In this document: in pieces, positions 20,595-30,400 of the stretch
Position numbering within the stretch: position 1 is the stretch's first letter
Layout: every line of letters starts with the position of its first letter
Assembly: GCF_963669205.1 (NCBI RefSeq)
Contig: NZ_OY769915.1
Location: 3,322,001 to 3,386,000, forward strand
Length of the DNA stretch: 64,000 bases
Source of the DNA: an uncultured Roseibium sp.
GTDB lineage: Bacteria; Pseudomonadota; Alphaproteobacteria; Rhizobiales; Stappiaceae
Direction of reading: 5' to 3'
Position numbers and translations under genes: made by a program
The notes under the pieces: generated by a model
Told to the model about the DNA's origin: nothing
What the model saw: only the letters and a program-made list of their open reading frames with translations
The model's database searches: none

Positions 20595-21383
20595 ATGATC
20601 AATCCTTACTCATACCCGCATCGGTTCTTGTCGGCCGCGTTTCTTCGCATCGCTTCGGCAGCTGCACTGGCGCTCACGCTCATGGCGGGATCCGTGTCGG
20701 CACAGGATCTCAGCCGCAGCGACGTTGAGAAAATCGTTCGCGAATACCTTCTGGAAAACCCGGAGATCATTGCCGAGGCATTCAATGAGCTGCAGCGCCG
20801 TGAGCAGGCTGCCGAAGAAGCAGCCCGGCTTCAGGCGCTGAACGACAGCGCGGACGTGCTGTTCAATTCGACGCGGCAGGTTGTTCTGGGCAATCCGGAA
20901 GGGTCCGTCACCTTGGTCGAGTTCTTCGACTACAACTGCGGGTACTGCAAGCGTGCGTATGGCGACATGGTCCGTCTCATCGACGAGAACCCGGAACTCA
21001 AGGTCGTCTTGAAGGAATTTCCCGTCCTTGGCCAGGGTTCGGTCGAAGCAGCCCAGGTTGCCGTTGCCGTCAACTCCATAGCGCCGGACAAATACGGCGA
21101 GTTCCACGAAGCGCTTCTGATGAGCCGAGGCCAGGCCAACCTCGCCAGCGCCCTTGCCGCTGCCACGGAAATCGGCCTGTCCGAAGCCGAATTGCAGACA
21201 GCCCTTGCAACGGACGAGGCCGGCCAGACGATCGAGGAGGTTTACACGCTGGCAAACCGCCTCGGCCTGACAGGCACGCCGTCTTATGTCGTCGGAAACG
21301 AGGTTGTCATGGGCGCGGTCGGCTACGAGCAGCTGCGGACAAAGATCGAGGCCTTGAAGGATTGCGACCAGACCACATGCTGA
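20595..21383 (+). CDS. DsbA/Com1-like thiol:disulfide oxidoreductase
   Basis: A 262-residue exported thioredoxin-fold protein. The signal peptide ends near residue 36 (GSVSAQD). A helical lead segment (residues 40-85) resembles the N-terminal part of ScsC/Com1-type proteins, which can mediate oligomerisation. The active site is Cys115-Gly-Tyr-Cys118 in FDYNCGYCKRAY, and the cis-proline loop is GTPSYV. It is predicted to oxidise or isomerise disulfides in the periplasm. Confidence 0.9.
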   Translation: MINPYSYPHRFLSAAFLRIASAAALALTLMAGSVSAQDLSRSDVEKIVREYLLENPEIIAEAFNELQRREQAAEEAARLQALNDSADVLFNSTRQVVLGNPEGSVTLVEFFDYNCGYCKRAYGDMVRLIDENPELKVVLKEFPVLGQGSVEAAQVAVAVNSIAPDKYGEFHEALLMSRGQANLASALAAATEIGLSEAELQTALATDEAGQTIEEVYTLANRLGLTGTPSYVVGNEVVMGAVGYEQLRTKIEALKDCDQTTC

Positions 21384-21684
21384 GCCCTGAGCGCTCAAGG
21401 CTGTTGGAAACTGGTTCGTCTGAAAATCAATGAACCTTCGGGGCTTTTCCTGACACAATTGAATCCCTATAAGAAGTCTGGCTCGTATTCACTTGAATAC
21501 GGGCCAAACAATTATATCCGCTGCATTATGGCGGGACAAAAAGTGCGGACGGAACGGGCTTCTACCAGGATTTCACCTTGTAAAAGTCAAAAATGGCCGG
21601 AACCTCGACACCAACGCGTGGAGCCAGTGACCGGTAGCCCCAGAGCTCATGCTTTTTGTGGATCGAGTACGAGAGCCAAATGAT
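21384..21684. other. intergenic region without a recognisable gene
   Basis: About 300 bp between the DsbA-like gene and accB. In many relatives the 3-dehydroquinate dehydratase gene aroQ sits here; no frame resembling it is present. It probably holds the accBC promoter. Confidence 0.5.
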
Positions 21685-22161
21685 ATGATGCGTAACGATA
21701 ACAAGAAATTCGACACGGCCCTGATCCGCGATCTCGCGGTCCTGTTGGACGAGACCAACCTCTCCGAGATTGAACTGGAACAAGGCGATACACGTATCCG
21801 CGTTGCCCGTCAGATGTCGATAAACGCTCCCGTCAACGTCGCCACACCAGTGGCGGCAGCAGCTCCTGCGGTTGCGGAACCGGTTGCCAGGACGGTTGAA
21901 GCGGTTGAGGAAAAACCTGCCCAGGCGGGCTCTTCGGTGACGTCGCCGATGGTAGGCACGGCCTATATTTCACCTGAGCCGGGCACAGCACCCTTCATTC
22001 AGGTTGGCGACAAGGTGACGGAAGGCCAGACGATCCTGATCATCGAAGCCATGAAAACAATGAACAACATCCCCTCCACGAAATCCGGCACTGTGAAACA
22101 GATCCTGGTCGACGATGCACAGCCGGTGGAATTCGGCGAACCGCTTATCGTCGTCGAGTAA
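21685..22161 (+). CDS. accB: biotin carboxyl carrier protein of acetyl-CoA carboxylase
   Basis: A 158-residue protein with an N-terminal helical part, an Ala/Pro/Val-rich linker (about residues 48-85) and a C-terminal biotinyl domain. The biotinylated lysine is Lys124 in IEAMKTMN. It carries CO2 from AccC to the carboxyltransferase in the first step of fatty acid synthesis. The tandem ATG at 21685/21688 was taken as the start, and accC follows 15 bp after the stop. Confidence 0.95.
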   Translation: MMRNDNKKFDTALIRDLAVLLDETNLSEIELEQGDTRIRVARQMSINAPVNVATPVAAAAPAVAEPVARTVEAVEEKPAQAGSSVTSPMVGTAYISPEPGTAPFIQVGDKVTEGQTILIIEAMKTMNNIPSTKSGTVKQILVDDAQPVEFGEPLIVVE

Positions 22162-22176
22162 GGAGCCGCCAGGGTC

Positions 22177-23523
22177 ATGTTCACCAAAATTCTCATCGCC
22201 AACCGGGGCGAAATCGCGCTGCGAATTCTTCGCGCCTGCAAAGAGCTCGGAATTTCAACCGTTGCGGTTCATTCAACCGCCGATGCTGATGCCATGCATG
22301 TGCGCCTTGCTGACGAAAGCGTCTGCATCGGTCCGCCCGCGGCGCGCGACAGCTACCTGAACATTCCGCAATTGCTGGCCGCGTGCGAGATCACCGGCGC
22401 AGATGCCGTTCATCCGGGCTACGGGTTTCTGTCCGAAAACGCCCGCTTTGCTGAGATACTCGAAGCACACAACATTGAGTTCATTGGCCCGACCGCTGAA
22501 CATATCCGCATCATGGGTGACAAGATCCAGGCGAAACAGACGGCCAGGGATCTCGGTATCCCGGTCGTGCCCGGCTCGGATGGCGAAGTTACAGCAGGCG
22601 ACGATGCCCACGCGATTGCCCGGGATATCGGCTACCCGGTTCTCGTCAAGGCAGCCGCCGGCGGCGGCGGGCGCGGGATGAAGGTGGCCCAAACGGAGGC
22701 TGATCTGGACACCGCTCTTTCGACAGCCCGGTCAGAGGCAAAGGCTGCCTTCGGAGACGACGCCCTCTACATGGAAAAGTATCTCGGAAAACCGAGACAC
22801 ATCGAAATTCAGGTTCTGGGGGACGGCAAGGGCAACGCGGTCCACCTCGGCGAACGCGACTGCTCGCTTCAGCGCCGGCACCAGAAGGTGCTGGAAGAGG
22901 CCCCCTCACCCAGCCTGAACGCCGAACAGCGGGAACGCATCGGCGAAATCGTGGCAAGCGCCATGCGCAAGCTGAAATACCGCGGCGTCGGTACGGTCGA
23001 GTTTCTCTATGAGAACGGTGAGTTCTATTTCATCGAGATGAACACCCGCCTGCAGGTGGAGCACCCCGTCACCGAGATGATCACCGGCATCGACCTTGTT
23101 AACGAACAAATCCGCATTGCCGCAGGCGGCGATCTGGACATGACCCAGGACGACATCAGGTTCGAAGGCCACGCGATCGAATGCCGGATCAATGCCGAAG
23201 ACCCCGTCACCTTCGCTCCGTCTCCCGGGACGATTACCTACTATCACCCGCCGGGCGGTCTGGGTGTCCGCGTCGATTCCGGGGTCTATCAGGGCTACAA
23301 GATCCCGCCCTACTACGACAGCCTGATCGGCAAGCTCATCGTACACGGGCGAAACCGCGTGGAATGCATGATGCGTCTTCGCCGGTGTCTTGACGAATTT
23401 GTCGTTGACGAAATCAAGTCGACTATTCCGCTGTTCCGTGATTTGGTGGACAATCAGGCGATCGCGAACGGTCAGTACGACATTCACTGGCTGGAAAAAT
23501 ACCTGGCTGACAAGTCGAACTGA
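22177..23523 (+). CDS. accC: biotin carboxylase subunit of acetyl-CoA carboxylase
   Basis: A 448-residue ATP-grasp enzyme that carboxylates biotin on AccB using ATP and bicarbonate. The N-terminal ILIANRGEIALRI, the glycine-rich ATP loop KAAAGGGGRGMKVA, the EVQVL-type strand (IEIQVLGDGKG) and the catalytic RLQVEHPVTEM are all intact. Length is typical for the family. It is in an operon with accB, with a strong ribosome binding site (AAGGAG) upstream of its ATG. Confidence 0.97.
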   Translation: MFTKILIANRGEIALRILRACKELGISTVAVHSTADADAMHVRLADESVCIGPPAARDSYLNIPQLLAACEITGADAVHPGYGFLSENARFAEILEAHNIEFIGPTAEHIRIMGDKIQAKQTARDLGIPVVPGSDGEVTAGDDAHAIARDIGYPVLVKAAAGGGGRGMKVAQTEADLDTALSTARSEAKAAFGDDALYMEKYLGKPRHIEIQVLGDGKGNAVHLGERDCSLQRRHQKVLEEAPSPSLNAEQRERIGEIVASAMRKLKYRGVGTVEFLYENGEFYFIEMNTRLQVEHPVTEMITGIDLVNEQIRIAAGGDLDMTQDDIRFEGHAIECRINAEDPVTFAPSPGTITYYHPPGGLGVRVDSGVYQGYKIPPYYDSLIGKLIVHGRNRVECMMRLRRCLDEFVVDEIKSTIPLFRDLVDNQAIANGQYDIHWLEKYLADKSN

Positions 23524-23573
23524 CCGGGCAACGGCGAAGCAGACGACTTCGCACCTGGAAAGCGAGACCACGC

Positions 23574-24254
23574 ATGGCTGGTTACAAAGACGATATTGTC
23601 ATGGAAATAACACCGCAGGTGCTGCTCAAGGCCTATGCCTGCGGGTTGTTTCCCATGGCAGAATCGGCGGACGATCCAGGATTGTTCTGGCTGGAACCGG
23701 AACAGCGCGGCATCCTGCCGTTCGATGCTTTCCACCTCCCCCGCCGCCTCAGGCGAACCATCCGGAACGACGTTTTCGAAATCAGGGTAAGCACCGACTT
23801 TCAGCGCGTGATCGACGGCTGCGCGGAACCCATGCCCGGACGCCAGAAAACCTGGATCAACCGTGAAATCCGTCGCCTCTACGGCGAACTCTTCGACATG
23901 GGATACTGTCACACGGTCGAAGCTTGGCAGGAGGGAAACCTGGTCGGCGGGCTTTATGGTGTCAGCCTGAACGGGGCTTTCTTCGGCGAGAGCATGTTCA
24001 CCTTCAGAACCGATGCGTCAAAGGTCTGCCTGGCGCACCTTGTTGCGCGTCTGTTCGTGGGGGGCTACTCCCTCCTTGATACCCAGTTCGTGACGGATCA
24101 TCTCAGCAAGTTCGGCACGCTCGAGGTGTCGCAGGCGGACTATAACGAGCGTCTGTCCGAAGCCCTGAAACTGGAAACGGACTTTTACGCCCTGCCCTCG
24201 AGCGCCAACGGGCAAGACGTGTTGTCGATCCTGGACGCCTGCCGGGCTCCTTGA
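23574..24254 (+). CDS. aat: leucyl/phenylalanyl-tRNA--protein transferase
   Basis: A 226-residue enzyme that adds Leu or Phe from aminoacyl-tRNA to proteins with an N-terminal Lys or Arg, marking them for ClpS/ClpAP degradation. Family hallmarks are the start region AYACGLFPMAE, FWLEPEQRGILP, the core VEAWQEGNLVGGLYGVSLNGAFFGESMF, here split around residues 120-145, and LLDTQFVTDHLSKFG. It follows accC by 50 bp, as in many alphaproteobacteria. Confidence 0.95.
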   Translation: MAGYKDDIVMEITPQVLLKAYACGLFPMAESADDPGLFWLEPEQRGILPFDAFHLPRRLRRTIRNDVFEIRVSTDFQRVIDGCAEPMPGRQKTWINREIRRLYGELFDMGYCHTVEAWQEGNLVGGLYGVSLNGAFFGESMFTFRTDASKVCLAHLVARLFVGGYSLLDTQFVTDHLSKFGTLEVSQADYNERLSEALKLETDFYALPSSANGQDVLSILDACRAP

Positions 24255-24377
24255 AACCTTTACGCAAACCGTCAGTGCAACCCAGAAACAGCAACCAACA
24301 CGCGCGCACGTGGTTGTAGGTGTTTTGCAGCAACTTTGCTAAGTTTCCCTTCGGTAAACCAAGTTCAGGGAAATGCT

Positions 24378-25427
24378 ATGGTGGGGGACCCCAAACAAAC
24401 CGGCAACAACAACGGCCTGGGCAAGCCCGCTGCTGCGACCGGGGCAAAGGAAGAACGGCGCTCGCTGGCTGGCCGGGACCAACACATCACGGAGACCGCC
24501 AGCCCGAACCCGCCGGTGGCAGCCGCGCAGAAGACCGCGGCGCAGTCAGACTTCGTCAGCGACCTGAAGAAGGCGACGAAAACCGTTACGGACTACGTAA
24601 CAACGGCCGGCCGGACCACGGACCCGGAAAACACGATCGCCGATGCGAAATTCAACAAGGACCTGCAAACCCTGCGGAACCTGCACTCGTTTCTCATCCG
24701 GGAAGCCAAATCGCTTCCGGAAGACTTCTCGCTCGGCATTCTGAATACGCTCAAGGACGGCGGCCAGAGCGACAGGGGCCGCAGTCCGACGGCCGATGAG
24801 TGGAAGGCGATCGAGAAGAAGACACAGGTGTTGTTCGCGCAACTGACGGACACCGACAGAAAGAAGTTTCTGGCGTCCCAGATGCCGAATTTCCTGCCGA
24901 GGATCGCCGTCTGGCTCGTGGCCGTCTCGATCGGATCGATGATCATGTCCGTGGTGATGGCCGAGTTGACGCTTTTCGACCCCGGTATCAACGGCGCCTT
25001 CATGGTCTTTTTCTTCCTGGTCTGGCTGATGTCGCTCGGTGCGATCGGAGCCGCGGCGTTTATCGGCTTCAACGCAATCTCCGTCAGCACCGACATCACG
25101 TTTGATATCTCCGATTCCAATTTCATCGTTCAGCGCATCGTCCTGGGCGCACTGTTCGCCTTGTTCTTCACCCTGCCCTTCGGCTTCCACGAGTTCATCA
25201 GCTTCGCCAAGAGCCTGAGCACAGCCGCCCAGAACCGGGCAACCGTGCCGACGCAATCCGAACTCGCCTTTACCAATCAGTCGCTGCTTCTGATCATGCC
25301 TTTCGTGCTCGGCTACAGCACATCGCTGGTGATCCTGATTCTCAACAGGCTGATCTCGTCCGCGAGCACCCTCTTCGGGGCACAGGAAACCAAAACCAGG
25401 GTGGCTTCCGGCCAGGACGGGCGATAG
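24378..25427 (+). CDS. unrecognised membrane protein with four predicted helices
   Basis: A 349-residue protein whose family was not recognised. The first 165 residues are hydrophilic and Ala/Thr-rich, with a helical stretch containing DAKFNKDLQTLRNL. Four hydrophobic segments follow: AVWLVAVSIGSMIMSVVMA, FMVFFFLVWLMSLGAIGA, IVLGALFALFFTLPFGF and LLIMPFVLGYSTSLVILIL. The ATG at 24378 has a good upstream AGGG. It sits where many relatives carry a small DUF2155 gene between aat and the NDUFA12 gene, and it ends at a strong terminator. Confidence 0.7.
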   Translation: MVGDPKQTGNNNGLGKPAAATGAKEERRSLAGRDQHITETASPNPPVAAAQKTAAQSDFVSDLKKATKTVTDYVTTAGRTTDPENTIADAKFNKDLQTLRNLHSFLIREAKSLPEDFSLGILNTLKDGGQSDRGRSPTADEWKAIEKKTQVLFAQLTDTDRKKFLASQMPNFLPRIAVWLVAVSIGSMIMSVVMAELTLFDPGINGAFMVFFFLVWLMSLGAIGAAAFIGFNAISVSTDITFDISDSNFIVQRIVLGALFALFFTLPFGFHEFISFAKSLSTAAQNRATVPTQSELAFTNQSLLLIMPFVLGYSTSLVILILNRLISSASTLFGAQETKTRVASGQDGR

Positions 25428-25434
25428 CGGATAC

Positions 25435-25467
25435 AAAAAAGCCCCGCAAAAGCGGGGCTTGAAAAAA
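25435..25467. terminator. bidirectional intrinsic terminator
   Basis: The inverted repeat AAGCCCCGC and GCGGGGCTT around an AAAA loop has an A-run before it and an A-run after it. It lies between the convergent membrane-protein gene and the NDUFA12 gene. Confidence 0.88.
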
Positions 25468-25485
25468 ATCGATTGTCCGGGTGCC

Positions 25486-25872
25486 TCAACCGCCGGGGGT
25501 CCAGGCCTCGTAGTCGCCGGTGACTTCCGGGCGTTTTTCCGGCGTCAGAATGGAACCGTGCGGCCTGTAGGCTTCGGGCGTTCCCGTCGGATTGGCCTTG
25601 TGCGTCTGCTGCCAGTGCTTGGGATGATAGGTCTCGTCGCTCGGCGGCGTGTCGACACGGTGATGCATCCAGCCGTGCCAGCCTGCCGGGATCGACGACG
25701 CCTCGGCGAGGCCGTTGTAGATCACCCAGCGTTTCTTGCCGCCACGCTCCTTGTAGTACTTGTTGCCGGCTTCATCCTCGCCGACAAACTCGCCCTTGCG
25801 CCAGGTAAAAAAGCGCGTGCCCATGGTCTGGCTGTTCCACCAGGTGAAGATTTCAAGCAGAAGCGTCTTCAT
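25486..25872 (-). CDS. NDUFA12-family NADH:ubiquinone oxidoreductase accessory subunit
   Basis: A 128-residue protein homologous to the mitochondrial complex I 17.2 kDa subunit (NDUFA12/B17.2), found in alphaproteobacteria. Diagnostic stretches are FTWRKGEFVGEDEAGNKYY, RWVIYNGLAEASSIP and GWHGWMHHRVDTPP. It is peripheral to complex I at the inner membrane. The ATG at 25872 (MKTLLLEIFTWW) was chosen because the upstream part of the frame has no family resemblance. Confidence 0.92.
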   Translation of the reverse strand: MKTLLLEIFTWWNSQTMGTRFFTWRKGEFVGEDEAGNKYYKERGGKKRWVIYNGLAEASSIPAGWHGWMHHRVDTPPSDETYHPKHWQQTHKANPTGTPEAYRPHGSILTPEKRPEVTGDYEAWTPGG

Positions 25873-26076
25873 GGCCCTTGAGAGGTCCTTTTGGGATACG
25901 GGTCCTTGGTCCGGCCTCTCCATGGGAGCGGCGGCAATTTCGCGGAATATGGCCTTAACAACGGCTCCTGTCCAGTGCCGCACTGCCGCATCGCGGCAGA
26001 AATCCGACATGCATCTGTTCTGCAGCCGCCTGAAAGCAGCGCCTGCCCAGGGTCAGGAAAACGCGGTATAGAAATA

Positions 26077-26799
26077 CTAGTGGAGCTTGAGATCCTTGGA
26101 CTTCACGTATTCTGCGTTTCGGATATGCCGCGCCGCGGCAGAATGTTTTGCGGTTGTCCCGCCCTTCTTGACACCGGCAAAAATCTCTTCCTTTTTGCCC
26201 GGCTCCACTTTGGGCGCCCTGTCGAATTCCTCTTCGACCACCTCTTCCACCTCGGCCCGTTTCTGGATCGCGATCTTGTGGTGTAGCCGCGCGCCTGCCA
26301 GGGACTGCATTTTCTCCGCCTGCTCGTCCAGCGTCTTTTGAATGCCGTAGATGTTGTAGAAACCGGAATGTTCCAGGATCATCGGTCGCTCGTCCGCCAT
26401 CAGCCACTGAAGGCGCTTGAAAAGCGTGGATGGCGACACCGGCTTTACCAGAACATGATGTGCTCCCGCTCTCAACGCCTTGTCGACGAGCGGACGCGTG
26501 CCATGTGCGGTAATGAAGAGAATCGGCACATAGCAGAGCGGTTCCATGTGACGGTGCCGGACAAGTCGCAGGAACTGGTAGCCGGATGTCGGCTCCATGC
26601 GCCAGTCGGTCAGAATCACATTCGGCGGTTCGGCAAGACTCGCTTCCAGGGCATCATCGACCGAATCAAACACCCGGACACGCGAAACCTTGAAGCTCAG
26701 AAGAATCGACCTGAGAATCGTCTGCATAGGCTTGCTGTCTTCAACAACGACAGCATCGATATCCTCCATCGCAAGTCCGTAGGCTGCATGATGCTTCAT
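26077..26799 (-). CDS. CheY-like response regulator with C-terminal extension
   Basis: A protein of about 240 residues. The receiver domain has the acidic pocket (VVVEDSKPM), the phospho-acceptor aspartate in ILTDWRMEPTSG, the conserved Thr in LFITAHG and the conserved Lys in VLVKPVS. A helical C-terminal part of about 100 residues follows, rich in Lys and Glu, with no recognisable DNA-binding output domain. The start at 26799 has a good AGGAGAGGA upstream; an ATG at 26769 is an alternative. No partner kinase is in view. Confidence 0.85.
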   Translation of the reverse strand: MKHHAAYGLAMEDIDAVVVEDSKPMQTILRSILLSFKVSRVRVFDSVDDALEASLAEPPNVILTDWRMEPTSGYQFLRLVRHRHMEPLCYVPILFITAHGTRPLVDKALRAGAHHVLVKPVSPSTLFKRLQWLMADERPMILEHSGFYNIYGIQKTLDEQAEKMQSLAGARLHHKIAIQKRAEVEEVVEEEFDRAPKVEPGKKEEIFAGVKKGGTTAKHSAAARHIRNAEYVKSKDLKLH

Positions 26800-27022
26800 G
26801 AAATGCGGGGTCCTCTCCTTGCCATTCCCGCACTTAAGCAAAGGCGGCTTAAACCAGCCTGAAGCCGCCGCCCGCCATTTTCGTCAAATTTTCATAAAAG
26901 CGGGGTTATCGTCATCCACAGCGAAGTTCGAACGCGCTTTCGATACGTGATCAGCGCGTTTGCAAGCACAAATTTCCCCCGTTCCCGCTGACCTCGCCTT
27001 GCTCCCCACAATCCACACAGCC

Positions 27023-27038
27023 ACACAATATTTTGCGT
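27023..27038. promoter_or_regulatory. possible second NrdR-like box
   Basis: ACACAATATTTTGCGT is close to the NrdR consensus (acaCwAtATaTwGtgt) but imperfect. It lies about 250 bp upstream of the perfect palindrome, much farther than the usual paired-box spacing, so this call is weak. Confidence 0.3.
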
Positions 27039-27269
27039 TTGCCCACAAGGACGACACAAGCTGTTGTCACTCATGCCTTGACCTTAAGAATTCATTTACA
27101 TTAGTTTTTCATTATTGCGATGTGCGTAATCGGGAGCCCTTTCCGGGTCCTTCGGTCATCCAGCAACCCTAAAGTAGCCGCGTTCCTTTTCCGCGTTCAC
27201 AAACGAGAGCGGAAGACGGGTTTTTGCGTGCCGAGTTCAGGAGGTGCATCGTGACAAACCTGTTGATGA

Positions 27270-27285
27270 CTACTATATATAGTAG
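27270..27285. promoter_or_regulatory. NrdR box upstream of nrdJ
   Basis: CTACTATATATAGTAG is a perfect 16-bp palindrome whose core CTATATATAG matches the NrdR consensus. NrdR represses ribonucleotide reductase genes according to ATP/dATP levels. It lies 150 bp upstream of the nrdJ start. Confidence 0.7.
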
Positions 27286-27435
27286 ACCCTGACACAGTTA
27301 ACGCTACATACAGGAATTGCCTGTAGGCATTGAGGTGGCATCCGGCGAGAAGGCAGACGATTTCGTCGCGGCGGATGAGATGCGGAATGGACCGGTTCTG
27401 GGCGAACCGGCTGGGGACATAAGGGGACTTTTAGA

Positions 27436-30400
27436 ATGCGGATCGAGCGGCGCTACACCAAGGAAGGCCAATCGCCTTACGCCGACGTTGAATTTCGGAA
27501 AGCAACGAGCGAGATCCGGAATCCGGACGGCTCCATTGTGTTCCGTCTGGAGGACATCCAGGTACCGGCGCAGTTTTCGCAGGTCGCCTCGGACATCCTG
27601 GCCCAGAAATACTTCCGCAAGGCAGGCGTCCCGGCCAAACTGAAGCCGGTCGAGGAAAACACGGTTCCCTCCTGGCTGTGGCGCCACGAAGCCGATGAGG
27701 ACGCCATGGGCGACCTCGCCGAAGACGAGCGCTACGGGTCGGAGATCGACGGTAGACAGGTGTTCGACCGTCTCGCCGGCACCTGGACCTATTGGGGCTG
27801 GAAGGGCGGCTACTTCGACCAGGAGGCGGACGCCCAGGCGTTCTACGACGAACTGCGCTACATGCTGGCAACCCAGAAGGTCGCGCCGAATTCCCCGCAA
27901 TGGTTCAACACCGGTCTGCACTGGGCCTATGGCATTGACGGCCCGAGCCAGGGTCATTTCTACGTCGACTTCCAGTCCGGCAAGCTGACGAAATCGAAGA
28001 CGGCCTACGAGCACCCCCAGCCGCATGCCTGCTTCATCCAGTCCGTTCAGGACGATCTGGTGAATGACGGCGGCATCATGGACCTTTGGGTGCGCGAAGC
28101 GCGCCTGTTCAAATACGGTTCCGGCACCGGTTCCAACTTTTCGTTCGTGCGCTCCGAAGGCGAGCGGCTCTCCGGCGGCGGCAAGTCCTCGGGCCTGATG
28201 AGCTTCCTGAAGATCGGCGACCGGGCCGCCGGCGCGATCAAGTCCGGCGGCACGACGCGCCGCGCGGCCAAGATGGTCGTGGTCGATGTCGATCACCCCG
28301 ATATCGAGGAATATGTCAACTGGAAGGTCAAGGAAGAACAGAAGGTGGCGGCGCTCGTCACCGGTTCCAGGATCTGCCAGAAGCACCTGTCCGCGATCAT
28401 GCGCGCCTGCGTCAACTGCGAGGCGGACAACGGCGACTGTTTCGACCCGGCCAAGAACCCCGCCCTGAAGCGGGAAATCCGTGCTGCGAAGAAGATGATG
28501 GTGCCGGAGAATTACATCCAGCGCGTCATCCAGTTCGCCCGTCAGGGGTTCACCAAGATCGAGTTCCCGACCTACAACACCGACTGGGACTCCGAGGCCT
28601 ACCTGACTGTTGCCGGACAGAACTCCAACAACTCCGTGCGTGTGACCGATGGCTTCCTGGGCGCCGTCGCCGATGATGGCGATTGGGACCTGACGGCCCG
28701 CCGCACCGGCGAAACGCTGAAAACGATCAAGGCGAAGGAACTCTGGGAACAGATCGGTTATGCCGCGTGGGCATCCGCCGATCCGGGCCTGCAGTACCAC
28801 ACCACGATCAACGACTGGCACACCTGCCTTGCGGATGGTGAGATCCGGGCCTCCAACCCGTGCTCGGAATACATGTTCCTGGACGACACGGCCTGTAACC
28901 TTGCGTCCCTGAACCTGATGCAGTTCCGCAATGAAGACCGGTCCTTTGCCATCGACAATTATGAGCACGCTGTCCGCCTGTGGACGATCGTTCTCGAAAT
29001 CTCGGTGCTGATGGCACAGTTCCCGTCGAAGGAAATCGCGGAACTGTCCTACAAGTTCCGTACGCTCGGGCTCGGCTATGCCAATATCGGCGGCCTCTTG
29101 ATGACATCCGGCATTTCCTACGATTCCGATGAAGGCCGCGCGCTTTGCGGCGCGCTGACGGCGGTCATGACAGGTGTTGCCTATGCGACGTCTGCCGAGA
29201 TGGCCGGCGAACTCGGCTCCTTCCCGGGATACAAGAAAAACGCCAAGCACATGCTGAAGGTGATCCGCAATCACCGCCGTGCCGCCCATGGCGAGACAAC
29301 CGGCTACGAGGGTCTCAACACGCCTCCGGTCGCGCTTGACCACGCGAATTGCCCGGACAAGGAGATCATCGAACGCGCCAGGAAGGCCTGGGACCGCGCC
29401 CTGGAGCTCGGTGAAGAGAACGGCTACCGCAACGCGCAGTCCACCGTGATCGCGCCGACCGGCACCATCGGCCTTGTCATGGACTGTGACACCACCGGCA
29501 TCGAACCCGACTTTGCCCTGGTCAAGTTCAAGAAGCTGGCCGGCGGCGGCTACTTCAAGATCATCAACCGTGCGGTTCCAGAAGCCCTGCGCGTGCTCGG
29601 CTACTCGGAAAGCGAGATCGGCGAAATCGAGGCCTATGCGGTCGGTCACGGCTCGATCGACCAGGCCCCCGGTATCAACCCGGCCAGCCTCTCCGCGAAA
29701 GGCTTCACCGAGGAAAGCCTCGGCAAGCTCAAGGACGGCATGAAGTCGGCCTTCGACATCAAGTTCGTGTTCAACCGCTGGACCCTCGGCGATGACCAGC
29801 TGAAATCGCTTGGCGTCTCCGACGAACAGCTGGAAGACACCGAATTCGATCTCCTCACCTTCCTCGGCTACTCCAAGGCCGATGTCGAGGCAGCGAACAC
29901 GCATGTCTGTGGCGCGATGACCCTGGAAGGCGCTCCCTTCCTGAAGGAAGAGCACTACCCGGTCTTCGACTGCGCCAACCCGTGCGGCCGGATCGGCAAG
30001 CGCTTCCTGTCGGTGGAAAGCCACATCCGCATGATGGCGGCGGCCCAGCCCTTCATCTCCGGCGCGATCTCCAAGACGATCAACATGCCGAACGATGCAA
30101 CGGTCGAGGACTGCAAGGAAGCCTACATGCTCTCCTGGAAGCTCGCCCTGAAAGCGAACGCGCTCTATCGCGACGGCTCCAAGCTGTCACAGCCGCTGAA
30201 CGCGCAGCTTCTGGCCGACGACGAGGAGGAGCAGGACGAGGCGATCGAGGACATCGCCGCCAAGCCGCAGGCCGCCAAGGCCGAAGTCGTGGCGGAACGG
30301 ATCGTGGAACGCATCGTCGAGCGGGTTGTCCGCGAGCAGGAAAAACTGCCGGCACGGCGCAAGGGGTACACCCAGAAGGCCAAGATCGGCGGACACACCG

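Larger units (their letters stand above)
26800..27435. other. intergenic region and nrdJ leader
   Basis: About 630 bp without a convincing gene between the response regulator and nrdJ. It contains two candidate NrdR sites listed separately. No cobalamin riboswitch core was recognised by eye, although nrdJ needs B12. Confidence 0.5.

Noticed and set aside
26842..27435. Cobalamin riboswitch upstream of nrdJ
   Set aside because: Expected from B12 dependence, but no conserved core elements were recognised by eye.
27304..30024. A 906-codon minus-strand frame opposite nrdJ
   Set aside because: It mirrors the high-GC codon structure of nrdJ on the other strand and has no recognisable domain; nrdJ is certain.
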